Shown here: positions 26,671-37,489 of the stretch, piece after piece
How positions within the stretch are numbered: the first letter of the stretch is position 1
How the letters are laid out: each line of letters begins with the position of its first letter
From: Castor canadensis
Taxonomy: Eukaryota > Chordata > Mammalia > Rodentia > Castoridae
Assembly: GCF_047511655.1 (NCBI RefSeq)
Contig: NC_133392.1
Coordinates: 97,705,042 to 97,769,041 of the forward strand
Direction: 5' to 3'
Length of the DNA: 64,000 nt
Made by a program: the position numbers and the translations under genes
The notes under the pieces: model-generated
Databases searched by the model: none
Seen by the model: the letters and a program-made list of their open reading frames with translations, nothing else
What the model was told of the DNA's origin: nothing

Positions 26671-27833
26671 TACTTAACAATAACAAGGGTTTTTTTCCCC
26701 TACACTTATTGCCCTGAAATCCTATTTGGTCATTCATATCTCTTTTGTCAAAGGCCACAAAGAAAGTACCTTGCTAATGTGGTAACTGTTGAACTGAGCA
26801 GAAGCTAATCAAACTGGCACTGAATGAGAAATCAACTTCCTGAAGATGGGTGATGTCTTTTTAGCTAAAATGTAAAAGGAGGAAAAAAAAACAAACCTAG
26901 ACACCGTCTGGAAAGCCATTCATCTGATGAATATATTCCTAGGAATTTCCTTATGTAGTAGCAGCATTATTAAATAGTGCAATTCTGCAAGACTGATTTC
27001 AAACAATATTTTAATCAAATAAAAACTAAAAGGTAATTAAGTTTTACTTATAGCTTTGTTTATAAAACCATAGCATAAGACAGACCTGAAATGAGTAAAT
27101 TAATATAATTACCAAGTGTCTTGCTTACATAGGAATGCAGATGCATGCATACACGTGAGTGTGTATCATTCAAAGCTAGTGATTCCTCAGCAACAAGGTA
27201 AAAACATATAAGATTAAAATAAAAAGTAAAACATTACATAAGGGAATCTTTCATTTTGGTACTTCTAATCATACTCCTCCATAGGTAAGAATCATGAATA
27301 GGCAATTATTAAATTAGAGATCTATGTAAGAAAAGTCAAGGAGCTACATACACAAAAACAATTAGAATAATATTTCATATGTTTAACATTCTAACCCATA
27401 CAGTACATGCAAAACTGCATAAAGATTCTGAGTTTTATATTTTGAAATTAGTTTATATAATTGTTGCACATACATAAATGTGTAATCTTAAAAATTATGC
27501 TTTTTTCACTTTTTATTTTCTATTCACTAATCTGAATCTAGGCACTTTAATCTAAAAATGCATTTTTTAAAAATGCATTTTAGGCCCTTCTGTGTAGCTC
27601 ACTCCTAAATGAATAAAGCCCACTTTACAAATCTAATCCACTAATAGGTACACTGTCAGCCACCTCAAACAAGCAGCTCTGAGAGGATCTATAATCTACT
27701 CTGAAGAAGGCTCACTGTTAAGACGACCCATTTGTTCATATACTTAAAGGACACACAGTATACTTCCATATCATTAAAAAAAATTTTGTTCTACACAAAA
27801 GAGAAAGAAAACCTTTAAAACCTAAGATTCATG

Positions 27834-27911
27834 GCTGGAGATGTGGCTCAGGGTAGAGTGCTTGCCTAGCTTGCACCAATTTCAATCCCCAGCATTGCAA
27901 GAAAAAAAAAA
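27834..27911 (+). mobile_element. ID SINE
   Basis: ggctggagatgtggctcagggtagagtgcttgcctagc...caatccccagcattgcaag plus A tail. It lies antisense within the probable MIGA1 3' UTR. Confidence 0.88.
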
Positions 27912-28915
27912 TCGAAATATGGATATTTTTTAAAATGTGGGATAATACGATAAATTCCCAATGTGCTGAGTTCTCCATGGGAAAAACTAAAAGTCCATTT
28001 TGTGGAAGTAGAAAGGAGAAATTATTTTACTGTAGCAAGTTTAATATCTTCAGATGTTGGGAGCCAGTCTCAAAACTTTAGTAAATTTTATACTAAATTA
28101 GCCTAAAAATTATACTAAAAAAGAGTAAATTTTTAATTGCCTTTCTTAGTAAGCAAATGCTACCTTTCCAATCAATATTCACTCAAGAAAAAAATGTTCT
28201 AATTTATAAAATGATAAAAAGTATATCAGTCTCTATTGTAACTTTTATGACCAAAATAATGTATTTTGGAAACTATGGATAATCTAATATTAAGTTGTAA
28301 ATTGTAAGCTTCTTTATGTCAATTCATTATTGTGTAACAATACTCAGTGATTACAATTTCATCGATTTAAATGCATGAGCAGATGCATAAGCAATAATGT
28401 AAGCAGTAAATATTAAATACCACTATTGCCTAAATTTGATTAAACAAATGAGTAACTTTACAGTTAAAAAGACATTTTCAGGCAAAGTTAAATGTTGGCA
28501 CTGGAAGAAATATATTCTTGCGTGTGTGGCCCACACAGGTTTGGCTAAAATGTGTATTTTCAAGATGCGAGGCATAAAACAGAGGTTTTGAGAATGATAA
28601 CAGGATATTTTGGACAGCTTGAAGACAATAAGCTCCCAAATACTGGCTTGAATTCAAGCAATATTCCTACAAAATACACAACATTTCACAACTTAAATTA
28701 TTACCTAAGGACAATGAAGTAGTTGCTCTAGATACATTACATAGGGATTCAATGGAAGAATTTCTGTTTAAAGGCAGACAGTCATTCATTCTTTTTGAGT
28801 TTTTTTCCCCTCCCTGAGTCCACACCCATCAATTCTGATTTTGCAATACACATGCCAGAATCATAGTCATCTTAAAGTACTTTATATACTCTAACTGGAT
28901 GGGTTCTTATGGTAT

Positions 28916-29134
28916 TTATTGTGCTTTGGCTTCCAACAGCCCACTGGACATAACATGATCGTGACTACTTGTACAACTACTTGTGTGCCTCAGGGCATCT
29001 GCTCCAAGATATGCCATTAAAAGTTCAGTGCGACGAATGAGTAACTGCAGGAGGTCTTCAGCCAAAGTCTCTATACTTGAATAGCGCACCTTCTCAAAGT
29101 CAAAAATGTCTTTGAGAAAGAAAATAACTTGATT
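28916..29134 (-). CDS. MIGA1: MIGA1 terminal coding exon
   Basis: 72 codons plus TAA (28918-28916), beginning NQVIFFLKDIFDFEKVRYSS and ending VMSSGLLEAKAQ. The acceptor is ctttttccag. The C-terminal tail has the Ser/Cys/His-rich stretch (HTSSCTSSHDH) expected for MIGA1. Confidence 0.96.
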   Translation of the reverse strand, partial: NQVIFFLKDIFDFEKVRYSSIETLAEDLLQLLIRRTELLMAYLGADALRHTSSCTSSHDHVMSSGLLEAKAQ

Positions 29135-29867
29135 CTGGAAAAAGAACACAAATTGACATTTATTAGACCAAAGTTATATTAAAGAGTTAATAATATTGTA
29201 AAAGGCATTGAATCAGGAGTCAGAACATCTTAGTTCCGGGGCACATTTCCTGTCTCATTTGAAAAGAGATCTTGAACAAGAGACCTTTTCCTATAAATGC
29301 AGGATAATATCAGTCATCCTACTTACCTGACACCCTTCAAAAAGATCGTGTATGAGAAGTGCCTGTGAGCCTCTGAGCACTGGCACCACTTTAAGACAAA
29401 AGAATAAACCATTCTCAATAATCCTATGATTTTAGATATAATTTTTATGTACAAAAAACTTAAGAAATAAATAAAAATAATTTCAGGTCTAAAATCAGTA
29501 AAAAATCTTGAAGAATATTTCATTTCAGTAAGTTAATACTTGTACAAAAATACATTTTAAGTAAGTTGCATACTATAAAGTATTAAAACTCAGCTGTTAT
29601 ATCATTATGGAGGAGAAAAGTCATTCCAAACAGTAAAAAACAGGAATAATGAATTTCTGTACTCAGAAACCAAATGTTAAGAACAAAGACTTCACAGATT
29701 CACTTGAGTCATTAGTTAGCAACTTGTCAGGTCCCCCATTTTATAGATGAAGAAAAGGACCAAAGAATGATTTCCCCCAAGTTAGACTGCTTATTAATGA
29801 CACTTAATTCCCAGCTCCAATTTTTTCCATTAAAACAAATGCCTTACATTTGGAAGGTCAAGAAAGC

Positions 29868-30130
29868 TGGTTAGGAGCCAGGTGTCAGTGGCTCACACCT
29901 GTCATTCTAGCTATTCAGGAGGCAGAAATAAAGAGGACCATGGTTTGAAGCCCACCTGAGTAAACAGTTCGAGAGACCCTACCTGAGTAAATAGTTTGAG
30001 GGACCCTATCTTGAAAAAACCCATCACAAAAAAGGACTGACTGGCAGAGTGGCACAAGTGGTAGAGCACTTGCCTAGCAAGCGTGAGGCCCTGAGTCAAA
30101 CCTCAACGCCACAAAAAAACCCAAAAAACT
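29868..30130 (+). mobile_element. Dimeric SINE with internal duplication
   Basis: Left half, then the segment gagtaaacagttcgagagaccctacct repeated as gagtaaatagtttgagggaccctatct, then linker cccatcacaaaaaaggactg and right half. Similar ctggtta at both ends suggests the target duplication. Confidence 0.9.
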
Positions 30131-30739
30131 GGTTAAAAAATAATGTCTTCTGAATGACAGTAAAATGAACAACTCCTAAATCCATTTACACAAATCTTAT
30201 ATTAACAGCATATAAGCATGATTTTAAAAAATGAATAGTATAATGAAACATCCAGAATTTCCAAATTTATATATTCTTTTGCTCCTTGAAACTCAGACCA
30301 AACTCAGAACTTGGCACTTTGCCAACAAGAAAATTCTGTAATGAGCCATGACTAGCCATGACATTACATGGCAAATGTAAATGTCTGATGTTAGGATACA
30401 ACATTACACTCCCATGTTACTTCTCACAACTTGGATTTCATCACTCATATTACCTTGAACTAGAATTTATTTTAACACAAATACATTGATTGATACACGC
30501 ACAATAAAGACAGATGTTATATTTCACAAGTGCCATTGTAACATGACATTACGCAAGGCCATAATAGAAAATTTGATGAGTGGATTTATTGAATCTATTC
30601 TAGAATAAGGCACGAAATACATATTTTAAAAGATTCATCATAATACTAGTGATATTATAAAATGCCAGTAATTTAATATTGGCATCTAAACACTTAATTT
30701 ATGTGGCCTCTATAAGTTTTCTTTTAAATAACATTCTTG

Positions 30740-30990
30740 GTCCTGTCTGGAGGTTGGTACCAGTGGGAGGGGGGAGGATATAAGGAAAGGGTAAAGGAAG
30801 ATGAATATAGTAGAAATATTATGCACTCATGTATGAGAACGGAACAGTGAGACCTGTTGAAACTATTCCAGTAATGGGGGAGGGGAATAAAGAAGAATGA
30901 TGGAGGAGGTAAATTCAACTATGATATTGTAAGAACTTTTGTAAATGTCACAATGTACCCCAAGTACGTTCAACAATAATAGAAATAAAT
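30740..30990 (+). mobile_element. L1 3'-end, younger rodent type
   Basis: Purine-rich 3' UTR-like text (gggaggggggaggatataag...gggggaggggaataaagaagaatgatggagg) and an end gtaagaacttttgtaaatgtcacaatgtacccc...aataaataa. Assigned by style, not by a database match. Confidence 0.55.
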
Positions 30991-31091
30991 AATTAATTAG
31001 ATTAGCATTCTTTTTTAACAAAAACGAAACATAAAAAACTGTATATGCTTTCTGATTTAGAAAAAAGCAACGATTCAAAGTCTGAACATAC

Positions 31092-31208
31092 CTTAAAGAA
31101 GCAGCATAAATCATAGAGAGAATTTCTAGGACCCAAAAAGCCCCAGGCTAGGACAGGGCTTATGTGCTCACAAATAGCATAAAAATGGGCAAAAAATCCA
31201 TGTGAGAT
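31092..31208 (-). CDS. MIGA1: MIGA1 coding exon
   Basis: 39 codons in phase 0: ISHGFFAHFYAICEHISP, then VLAWGFLGPRNSLYDLCCFF and K. The acceptor is atttcctaacag and the donor aag|gtatgt. The first four residues read ISHG where I recall IPDG in human MIGA1 and a PDG motif also in MIGA2. Confidence 0.95.
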
Positions 31209-31309
31209 CTGTTAGGAAATAAAGGAGAATCAAATCATTTTTACCTTCTTGTACTTGCTTTCTCTATCTAGTAAGGAACTGAAATTGCTATACATGAGCA
31301 GCATTTTTT

Positions 31310-31530
31310 TCCCTTTTTTTTTTTTTTTGGATGAGACTGTTTGAACTCAGGGTTTCATGCTTGTTAAGCATGCACTCTATCACTTGAGTCATACCTCTAG
31401 GTCATTTTGCTCTGCTTATTTTGGAAATGGGTCTCTCAATGTATTTGCCAGGGCTGGACTTGAATCAAGATCCTCCCGATCTTGATTACAAGTAGGTAGG
31501 ATTAGGTGTGAACCACTGGCGCCCAGTTCA
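31310..31530 (-). mobile_element. Dimeric SINE, reverse
   Basis: Poly-T, atgagactgtttgaactcagggtttcatgc...gcactctatcacttgag, and a left half ending ggattaggtgtgaaccactggcgcccag. Confidence 0.85.
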
Positions 31531-31995
31531 TTGGCTCTTTTTCAGGCAGACCAACCATTATCAGCAGGCAGCCTATCAGGAAGGTTAATAAACTTACATG
31601 TAACTTTTACAGTCGATGTTTGTATGCAGATTTCATACCCTAGTCAATAGCTTCTGATGTACTGACAAAACCCACCATTTTCTAAGAGGCGTTTATTCAC
31701 CTTATAAAAATACACGTTGAGTCTTCCTTATCCAAAATGCTTGGAACCAAAAGTATTTCAGATTCCAATTTTTTAAAAATTTTGGAATATATGCATATGC
31801 TTAATGAAGTATCTTGGGGATGAGATGTAAGGGTAACCATGTAGTTCATTTGTTTTATGTATACCTTATCACATAGCCTGAAGGTAATTTTATACAGTAT
31901 TTTTGGTTCACCTGCATTTTGACTGCAACCCATTACATGAAGTAAGGTATGAACTTTTCCACCTGTATCATCATTTCAGCTCTCAAAAAAGTTTT

Positions 31996-32106
31996 AGAGC
32001 CAGGAAGCAAAGGCGAGAATCAGCACAAGTTTAAGGCAGCTTGGTGTACATAGTGAGTTCTAGGACAGCCTGGACTACAGAGCAAGATCCTGTCTCAAAA
32101 AACAAA
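31996..32106 (+). mobile_element. B1-like SINE, truncated
   Basis: gagccaggaagcaaaggcgag...ttctaggacagcctggactacagagcaagatcctgtctcaaaaaac. Confidence 0.75.
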
Positions 32107-32370
32107 CAGGAGTTTCAGTTTTTAGAACATCCTGAATTTTCAAATTAGGGATGTTTAACCTGTACTTCATAAAAGAAGCAACCATATAATGTTGTAACAA
32201 AGTAACAACAAGAATGTTATGCTGTTCCTTAGTCACATCATTTCTAGGAGTACTATGACTACTGTGGTTCAAATTATTTAAAAGCCCTACTCAATCACTT
32301 AATTGTCTAAACCAAAAAAGACAAAAACAAGCATAAAATAATTAAGCTCTAAATTACTCTTACTAGAAGT

Positions 32371-32562
32371 TTTTGGTTTTTTTTTCTGTAGTACTGGGGC
32401 TTAAACTCAGCCTACAACTTGAGCCATTCCACCAATCCTTTTTTTTTTTGAAATAGGGTCTCATAAACTATCTGTCCAGGCTGGCTTTAAACTGCAATCC
32501 TCCTGATCTCTGCCTCCTGAGTAGCTAGGATTACAGGCATGAGCTATCAGTGCCTGGCTTCT
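32371..32562 (-). mobile_element. Dimeric SINE, reverse
   Basis: gtagtactggggcttaaactcagcc...gagccattccaccaatcc, T-run, gaaatagggtctcataaac...gtagctaggattacaggcatgag. Confidence 0.9.
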
Positions 32563-32869
32563 TACTAGAATTTTAACCTTTACTTAAGAAACCCTATGTT
32601 ATTTAGACATTTAATTGTACAATTGACTCTTTTTATGAAATATTAGTATGTATATTTATTTGTGTTTTAAGAAATTCCCTAAGTTTATTAGTAACTGAAT
32701 TTCCTTTGTTAAATAACATTCTGTGGGATGCATCACAGAACACTGACTGGAGATAACCATGCCTGAAGATTCTGTCTTTTGAAGGAATTATTTTGTATTT
32801 ACAATCTCCAGGAAAATCTTTTAAACCTCGGTTTAGAAAACATAAGACAATAGCAATTATCACTTAATG

Positions 32870-33035
32870 AGTACCCATAATACACCAGACAATATGATAC
32901 TCTATTTAATTTGCTAAACATTCTTAGCAAAGTTGGTCATGTTAATACCATTTTAAATACGTGAAAAGTATACTTGAGAGGTTAAATAACCTGCTCTGTA
33001 TCACACATAGCTAATTAGTGAAGGCCAAAGAGCAA
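32870..33035 (-). repeat. MIR/L2-like ancient repeat
   Basis: The order gagtacccataatacaccagac, ccattttaaatacgtgaaaagtatacttgagaggttaaataacctgctctg, atcacacatagctaattagtg follows the reverse MIR pattern. Confidence 0.6.
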
Positions 33036-33464
33036 TCAGGGGTGTGCTGAAATTATTCTAGTCTAAAAGATGTTCTCCACACACAGTAAAATTCTAAATC
33101 TCATAACAGAGTCTAAGTGTATTAGGAGTTCACAGAAGTGAGAAGTGTGCTGGAGTAGAAGTACAAGGAATAACTGAGAGCTGAGCTCAATAGTAGGTAA
33201 GGTTAATTTAAGGACACAGTAAGTTTGGTCTTTCATGTATGGAAAAAGTTCTGCCAGAGGTGATATGTATATAGGTACCTGTGGCTATAGAAAGAAAACT
33301 AGACAGAGGCACAATGTTTATTCTAAAGAAGTGGGAAACAGACATATTAATAATATTATTATCATTATTATGGAAACTATCATTTACTAAACTCTTCAGA
33401 CTACATTTAACTTTATGTTCAAATTAAGCTTGTTATACATTGTTGATGTTTTTTCACTTTGTCC

Positions 33465-33605
33465 TTACAGCAACTTATGAAGTAGGCATTAATTCCATTT
33501 TGCAAATGAGAAAACTGACTGATGGTCAGTCAGTACTTGTCATGATATTGTTAGCTAGTGAGAGAATTAAATACATGTCTTTAAAAGTCTGTCCTCTAGT
33601 CCTAA
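33465..33605 (-). repeat. MIR-like ancient repeat
   Basis: acagcaacttatgaagtaggcattaattccattttgcaaatgagaaaactgac resembles the reversed MIR core. Confidence 0.6.
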
Positions 33606-33684
33606 ACCAGTGGTTCTCAAACATTATATTTTATCATTTGGGGAACTTGCTTTTAAAATACAGGGACTCTGATCTGATCAAAGT

Positions 33685-33690
<6 letters not shown>
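33606..33690 (+). mobile_element. MER5A-like hAT remnant
   Basis: ccagtggttctcaaacattatattttatcatttggggaacttgcttttaaaatacaggg matches the left part of MER5A. Confidence 0.65.
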
Positions 33691-33715
<25 letters not shown>

Positions 33716-33720
33716 GTATA
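33691..33720. repeat. (TA)n microsatellite
   Basis: About 12 TA units, slightly interrupted at both ends. Confidence 0.95.
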
Positions 33721-33851
33721 AAAATATCACAAAGAAAGTGTTTTTGCACAATACACACTTTTTAAAAAATAAAAATATACAGGGTCTGCAGAATAATTTT
33801 AAACAAGAATTATCAAAATATTAGAATCAATGGAATTATTTCGATTTCTTT

Positions 33852-33895
33852 TCTACACAGGTGCTCCACCACTTGAGCCACTCCACCAGCCTGTG
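33852..33895 (-). mobile_element. SINE right-half fragment, reverse
   Basis: Only caggtgctccaccacttgagccactccaccagcc remains. Confidence 0.75.
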
Positions 33896-34103
33896 GAATT
33901 ATTTCTAATAGCACCGTGAGGCAAGCATCTCCAGTATGCTTCAAAAACCACTGTGCTTGGCATTATAGGCTCAAAGCTATTAACATTAGATTGAAAAATA
34001 CGGATATAATAAAACATTACAGATCCTTGGGCAAATAACAATACGGTAACAGGCAGTACTCCCATAATACACTATTCTAAGCATTTACATTGAAGTATTT
34101 GCT

Positions 34104-34196
34104 TTTTTTTTTTAATTGGAAATACGAGGGTTGGAACCCAAGGCTTTGTGCATGCTGGGCAAGTGCTCTCCCACTAAGTTATACCCTCCAGCCCTA
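34104..34196 (-). mobile_element. ID SINE, reverse
   Basis: Poly-T, ggaaatacgagggttggaacccaaggctttgtgcatgctgggcaagtgctctcccactaagttatacc. It interrupts the MIR-like repeat at 34197-34360. Confidence 0.85.
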
Positions 34197-34360
34197 AGGA
34201 CTTTACATCCAATCTTAAAAAACTTTATGAAGTAAATACTGCTACTATCTTCTATTTTTAGAGATGAGGAAATTGAAGCATAGAGATTAGGCAATGTCCA
34301 AGGTCACACCATAAGTAGCCTGCGATCCCAGCCAGTCTCACCGCACAGAACACATCCTTC
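34197..34360 (-). repeat. MIR-like ancient repeat
   Basis: ttttagagatgaggaaattgaagcatagagattaggcaatgtccaaggtcacaccataagtag follows the reversed MIR core closely. Confidence 0.7.
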
Positions 34361-34835
34361 ACCACTAACAGTGTGTGGCAAGAGCAGCACTTGGTGGAGG
34401 AGATTGGCTACAGGGTATGGAGGAGAGGCAAAATATAAATTTTGCAATTTTGGGGGGTAGAGATTCTGAACCAAATAAAGCAACTACTAATCAAATCATT
34501 ATTCCTCAGCTGGATTATATGAAGAAGAGGCCAGTATATTAAACAATTTTTAAAAATATTAGTATTATTAAGTGACAAAACCAAAAGCCAAAAGCTCCCA
34601 CAGGGCTATTTCTAACCCTAACCCTCCCACTTAGCTGAAATCCCACACAAGCTTCAATACTCGTACAGAGCTGTACCGACACTGAGGAAAAGGGAGAAGG
34701 CACTCGGAAGAGCACTCAGTACTGTAAGACACTTAGCTAGCTTGAGAGACAGTTCCTGTTATTAGCTGCTATGCCCACACGTGAACTGACTCAGCTGTTC
34801 ATTAACAGGCTCCTTGAATTATTTCACAGAGGAAC

Positions 34836-35212
34836 TGCTATGGTATGAATATGGTTTATCCTCCACCAAAATCAAGCTGAAGCTTGGTTCCCAATGTAGC
34901 AGTGCTGGGAGGTGTCTGGGTCATGGGAGTAGAGCCCTCAAGGACGGATCAGTGTCTTTTCTCCAGACTCACTGGACACCACAAGAACGGTTGTTATAGA
35001 GCAAGGCTGTCCCCACTGTTTGCCCCTTTCACATATGCCTGCTTGCTCTTCTGCTTTCCATTATGCACTGAAACAGTACAAAGCTGTTTCATGTGCTGCT
35101 GGTAGGTTTTAGACTTTGTAGCCTTCAGAATGTGAGCTGTATAAACCTCTTTCCTTACAATTTAGCCAGTCTCAGGGTATTCTGTTATAGCAACAGAAAA
35201 TGTACTAAAGAT
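34836..35212 (+). mobile_element. MaLR (MST-like) solo LTR, forward
   Basis: It begins tgctatggtatgaatatgg, contains cccaatgtagcagtgctgggaggtgtctgggtcatggg, and ends attctgttatagcaacagaaaatgtactaaag. The order and end sequences match MST LTRs. It lies about 30 bases from the MIGA1 54-bp exon. Confidence 0.85.
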
Positions 35213-35239
35213 AGGAATCCAGAGCATGATGAATTTTAC

Positions 35240-35293
35240 CTTCATCTGCTGCCTTTTCTGTTTCAGCACTGACCAACAGCTTGAAGCCACAGC
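35240..35293 (-). CDS. MIGA1: MIGA1 micro-exon, 54 bp
   Basis: 18 codons in phase 0 encode AVASSCWSVLKQKRQQMK. The acceptor is catttgcttag and the donor aag|gtaaaa. A MaLR LTR ends about 30 bases to the left (35212), inside the following intron. Confidence 0.95.
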
Positions 35294-35399
35294 CTAAGCA
35301 AATGCAGAAGAGAAAAGCAAGATTTAAATTTATAGCTATATATAAATATTTCTTTTCAGAAAAGAGTAATTTTTATTAGAATCAAAAGCTTACAGGTTT

Positions 35400-35628
35400 T
35401 TGGCTACTAGGTGCCAGTAGCTCATACCTATAATCCTAGCTACTTGGGAGGCTGAGATCTGGAGGATTGAGGTTTGAGGCCAGCCTAGGCAAATAGTTCA
35501 CAAAACCCTTCTCGAAAATAACCAGAGCAAAATGGACTAGAGGTGTGACTCAAGAGGTAGAGCTCTTGCTTTCCAAGTGTGAAGCCCTGTGTTCAAATCC
35601 CCAAACTCCCCCAAATAAATAAAAGTTT
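35400..35628 (+). mobile_element. Dimeric SINE
   Basis: taggtgccagtagctcatacctataatcctagctacttggg..., linker ataaccagagcaaaatggactag, right half gtgactcaagaggtagagc...gttcaaatcccc. Confidence 0.92.
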
Positions 35629-35675
35629 CTGGGTCTAAAAAAATTCAAAATATTAACAACTAATAAGAAGTAAAG

Positions 35676-35768
35676 CAGAGGGTGATAGTGCACACCTGTA
35701 ATCCCAACATTTGGTAGGCTGAGGCCTTGAGGCCCTATAGCAAACATCCCCTTTCCCCCAAAAAAAGA
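35676..35768 (+). mobile_element. B1-like SINE, truncated
   Basis: gggtgatagtgcacacctgtaatcccaacatttggtaggctgaggcc, then a short 3' part and A tail. Confidence 0.75.
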
Positions 35769-35779
35769 GTTAGTTCAGG

Positions 35780-36480
35780 CTCCTTATATCGTTTATAAAC
35801 ATTAATGAAAAGATACTTCATTTTTATAAATTTAAAAATTAAATACAAAGTCAGTAAAGGAAAAAGGTTGAAGTCTGATACCAAGGAGCTTGGCAATTAC
35901 AACTCAGTTCTAAAGAATTCTTAAATTTTGTTCCAATGGGAAAACACTGAAAATACATGTAAAAAGACATACATAAGCAAATATTCTAAGTCCAATAATG
36001 AAGACAGTTATTTTTTTCATTCAAGAACAGTATTGCTGAAATATTTATAGGCAGAGCTAACAGTTTAAGAACTATTTCAACAATGACAAGACAAAAGCAA
36101 AATGTCGTCAGTGAATCCTAAAGAAACCTGACCCTGCTCTGGCATGACCCAACTTTGATCAAGGTCACTTTACTATATCAGTCACAGAAATGAAGAACAT
36201 GTATTTTTTTATGATTAAAGCATACTTTGAAGAAGAAGTAGATTTACCTAAAATGCTTTAAAATTTACTGTCAGGAAGTTCCAAAATAATTATGAAAACT
36301 GCCAATTGGAACATTATTTAAAGGCATTCAAAGTTCATTATGAAGCACGATATCCACTCAATGTTACTTCTAGGTGTACACTTAAAGCCAACAAAACCTG
36401 TATCACACAAATCTGATATAAAAAAAGAAGAAACTAAAAACATTCAAAGTATAGAATATAGTTTAAACCTGCCTTATTTT
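35780..36480 (-). other. MIGA1 intron, no recognised content
   Basis: AT-rich single-copy intron sequence between the exons at 35293 and 37046. No repeat family recognised. Confidence 0.5.
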
Positions 36481-36482
36481 TT

Positions 36483-36570
36483 AGTGGTACTGGGGTTTGA
36501 ACTCAAGACCTTGTGCTTGTGAGGCAGGTACTGTACCACTTGAGCCACTCCACCAGCCCCCTTTATTTTT
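36483..36570 (-). mobile_element. SINE right half, reverse
   Basis: gtggtactggggtttgaactcaagaccttgtgc...ggtactgtaccacttgagccactccaccagccc. Confidence 0.9.
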
Positions 36571-36744
36571 TTTTTAAATACTGTAACTACTGTATTTCAG
36601 TTTAATCATTTAGTTATTTCTGTTACTGATAATTTTTTGTTAGGTCAAACTCATTTGAAGTCTGGATTTATTCAGAAATAGAGACCTAACAAAATATTAG
36701 GTTCTCTAGGTCAAGGTTAAAACTGGCAGAAGGGCCAAAAGGAG

Positions 36745-36862
36745 CATTTGTTTTTGTTTTGAGACAGGGTCTCACCATGTAGCTCAGGCTGGCCTCAAAC
36801 TCATGATCCTCTTGCCTCAGCCTCTGAAGTACTGGGATTTTTGCATCACCATACCCAGCTGC
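36745..36862 (-). mobile_element. B1-like SINE, reverse
   Basis: gagacagggtctcaccatgtagctcaggctggcctcaaactcatgatcc...catcaccatacccagct. Confidence 0.85.
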
Positions 36863-37045
36863 AAAAGGAGAATTTCATCTGAAGGCATTATATACTGTAC
36901 TCATCTGATCCCAGTATCAAAGGATGAGATCAGTTTCCCCAATCTAGTCAGTCATTCCATAGGCAAGCATATATGTAAACTTTATTAATCTTCCCAGTTC
37001 TGACCATTTTTCATCAAATTTTAATGGTTAAAAATCACCACTCAC

Positions 37046-37180
37046 TGTTTCTTTGAAGGAAGAATTTAGCCAGCGATTATTTACTACATTCTGTATGGAT
37101 GTGGGTGGGTTTTCTAAATCTTCAAAGGAATCCATTAATATAAAATCCAGAACAACATCATAAAAATTTAGATTTTTCAC
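37046..37180 (-). CDS. MIGA1: MIGA1 coding exon
   Basis: 45 codons in phase 0: VKNLNFYDVVLDFILMDS, FEDLENPPTSIQNVVNNR, WLNSSFKET. This is the most conserved block shared with the paralogue MIGA2. The acceptor is atttaatgcag and the donor aca|gtgagt. A second, stronger-looking acceptor 115 bases upstream opens another reading frame (see findings). Confidence 0.95.
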
Positions 37181-37489
37181 CTGCATTAAATTGTAAATTA
37201 AAATAGAAATTATTGTTACAGAGAGCTGAATAAAATCGATCTAAGGCTTCATACTTTATAACAGCAGGGCTTTTTAAGTTGATCAGATTAAATCTCTGAA
37301 AGAAACAGAGGAAGAGATAAATGTGAAAATTTACCAGCGGAAATTACAATTCACATGGCAGCTGCTCCTTCCTAGCCCCGTCAAGTAAAATTAATGCTCC
37401 TATTCTCTATTTTAGGACTCTTGTACTCATGCTTCTCTTAGAGCATCCACAATGCTCAATCTGCTTTGTTACTCTGTGACTGATATGTC

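Larger units (their letters stand above)
24885..28915 (-). other. MIGA1: Probable MIGA1 3' UTR
   Basis: About 4 kb of mostly single-copy, AT-rich sequence follow the stop codon with no splice signals that I can support, consistent with a long 3' UTR. Two SINEs are embedded (26451-26670 in sense, 27834-27911 antisense to MIGA1). The end is placed near the AATAAA at 24906-24901; transcript data would be needed to confirm it. Confidence 0.5.

Noticed and set aside
34611..34624. Telomere-like ctaaccctaaccct
   Set aside because: Just two units; too short to be an interstitial telomeric array.
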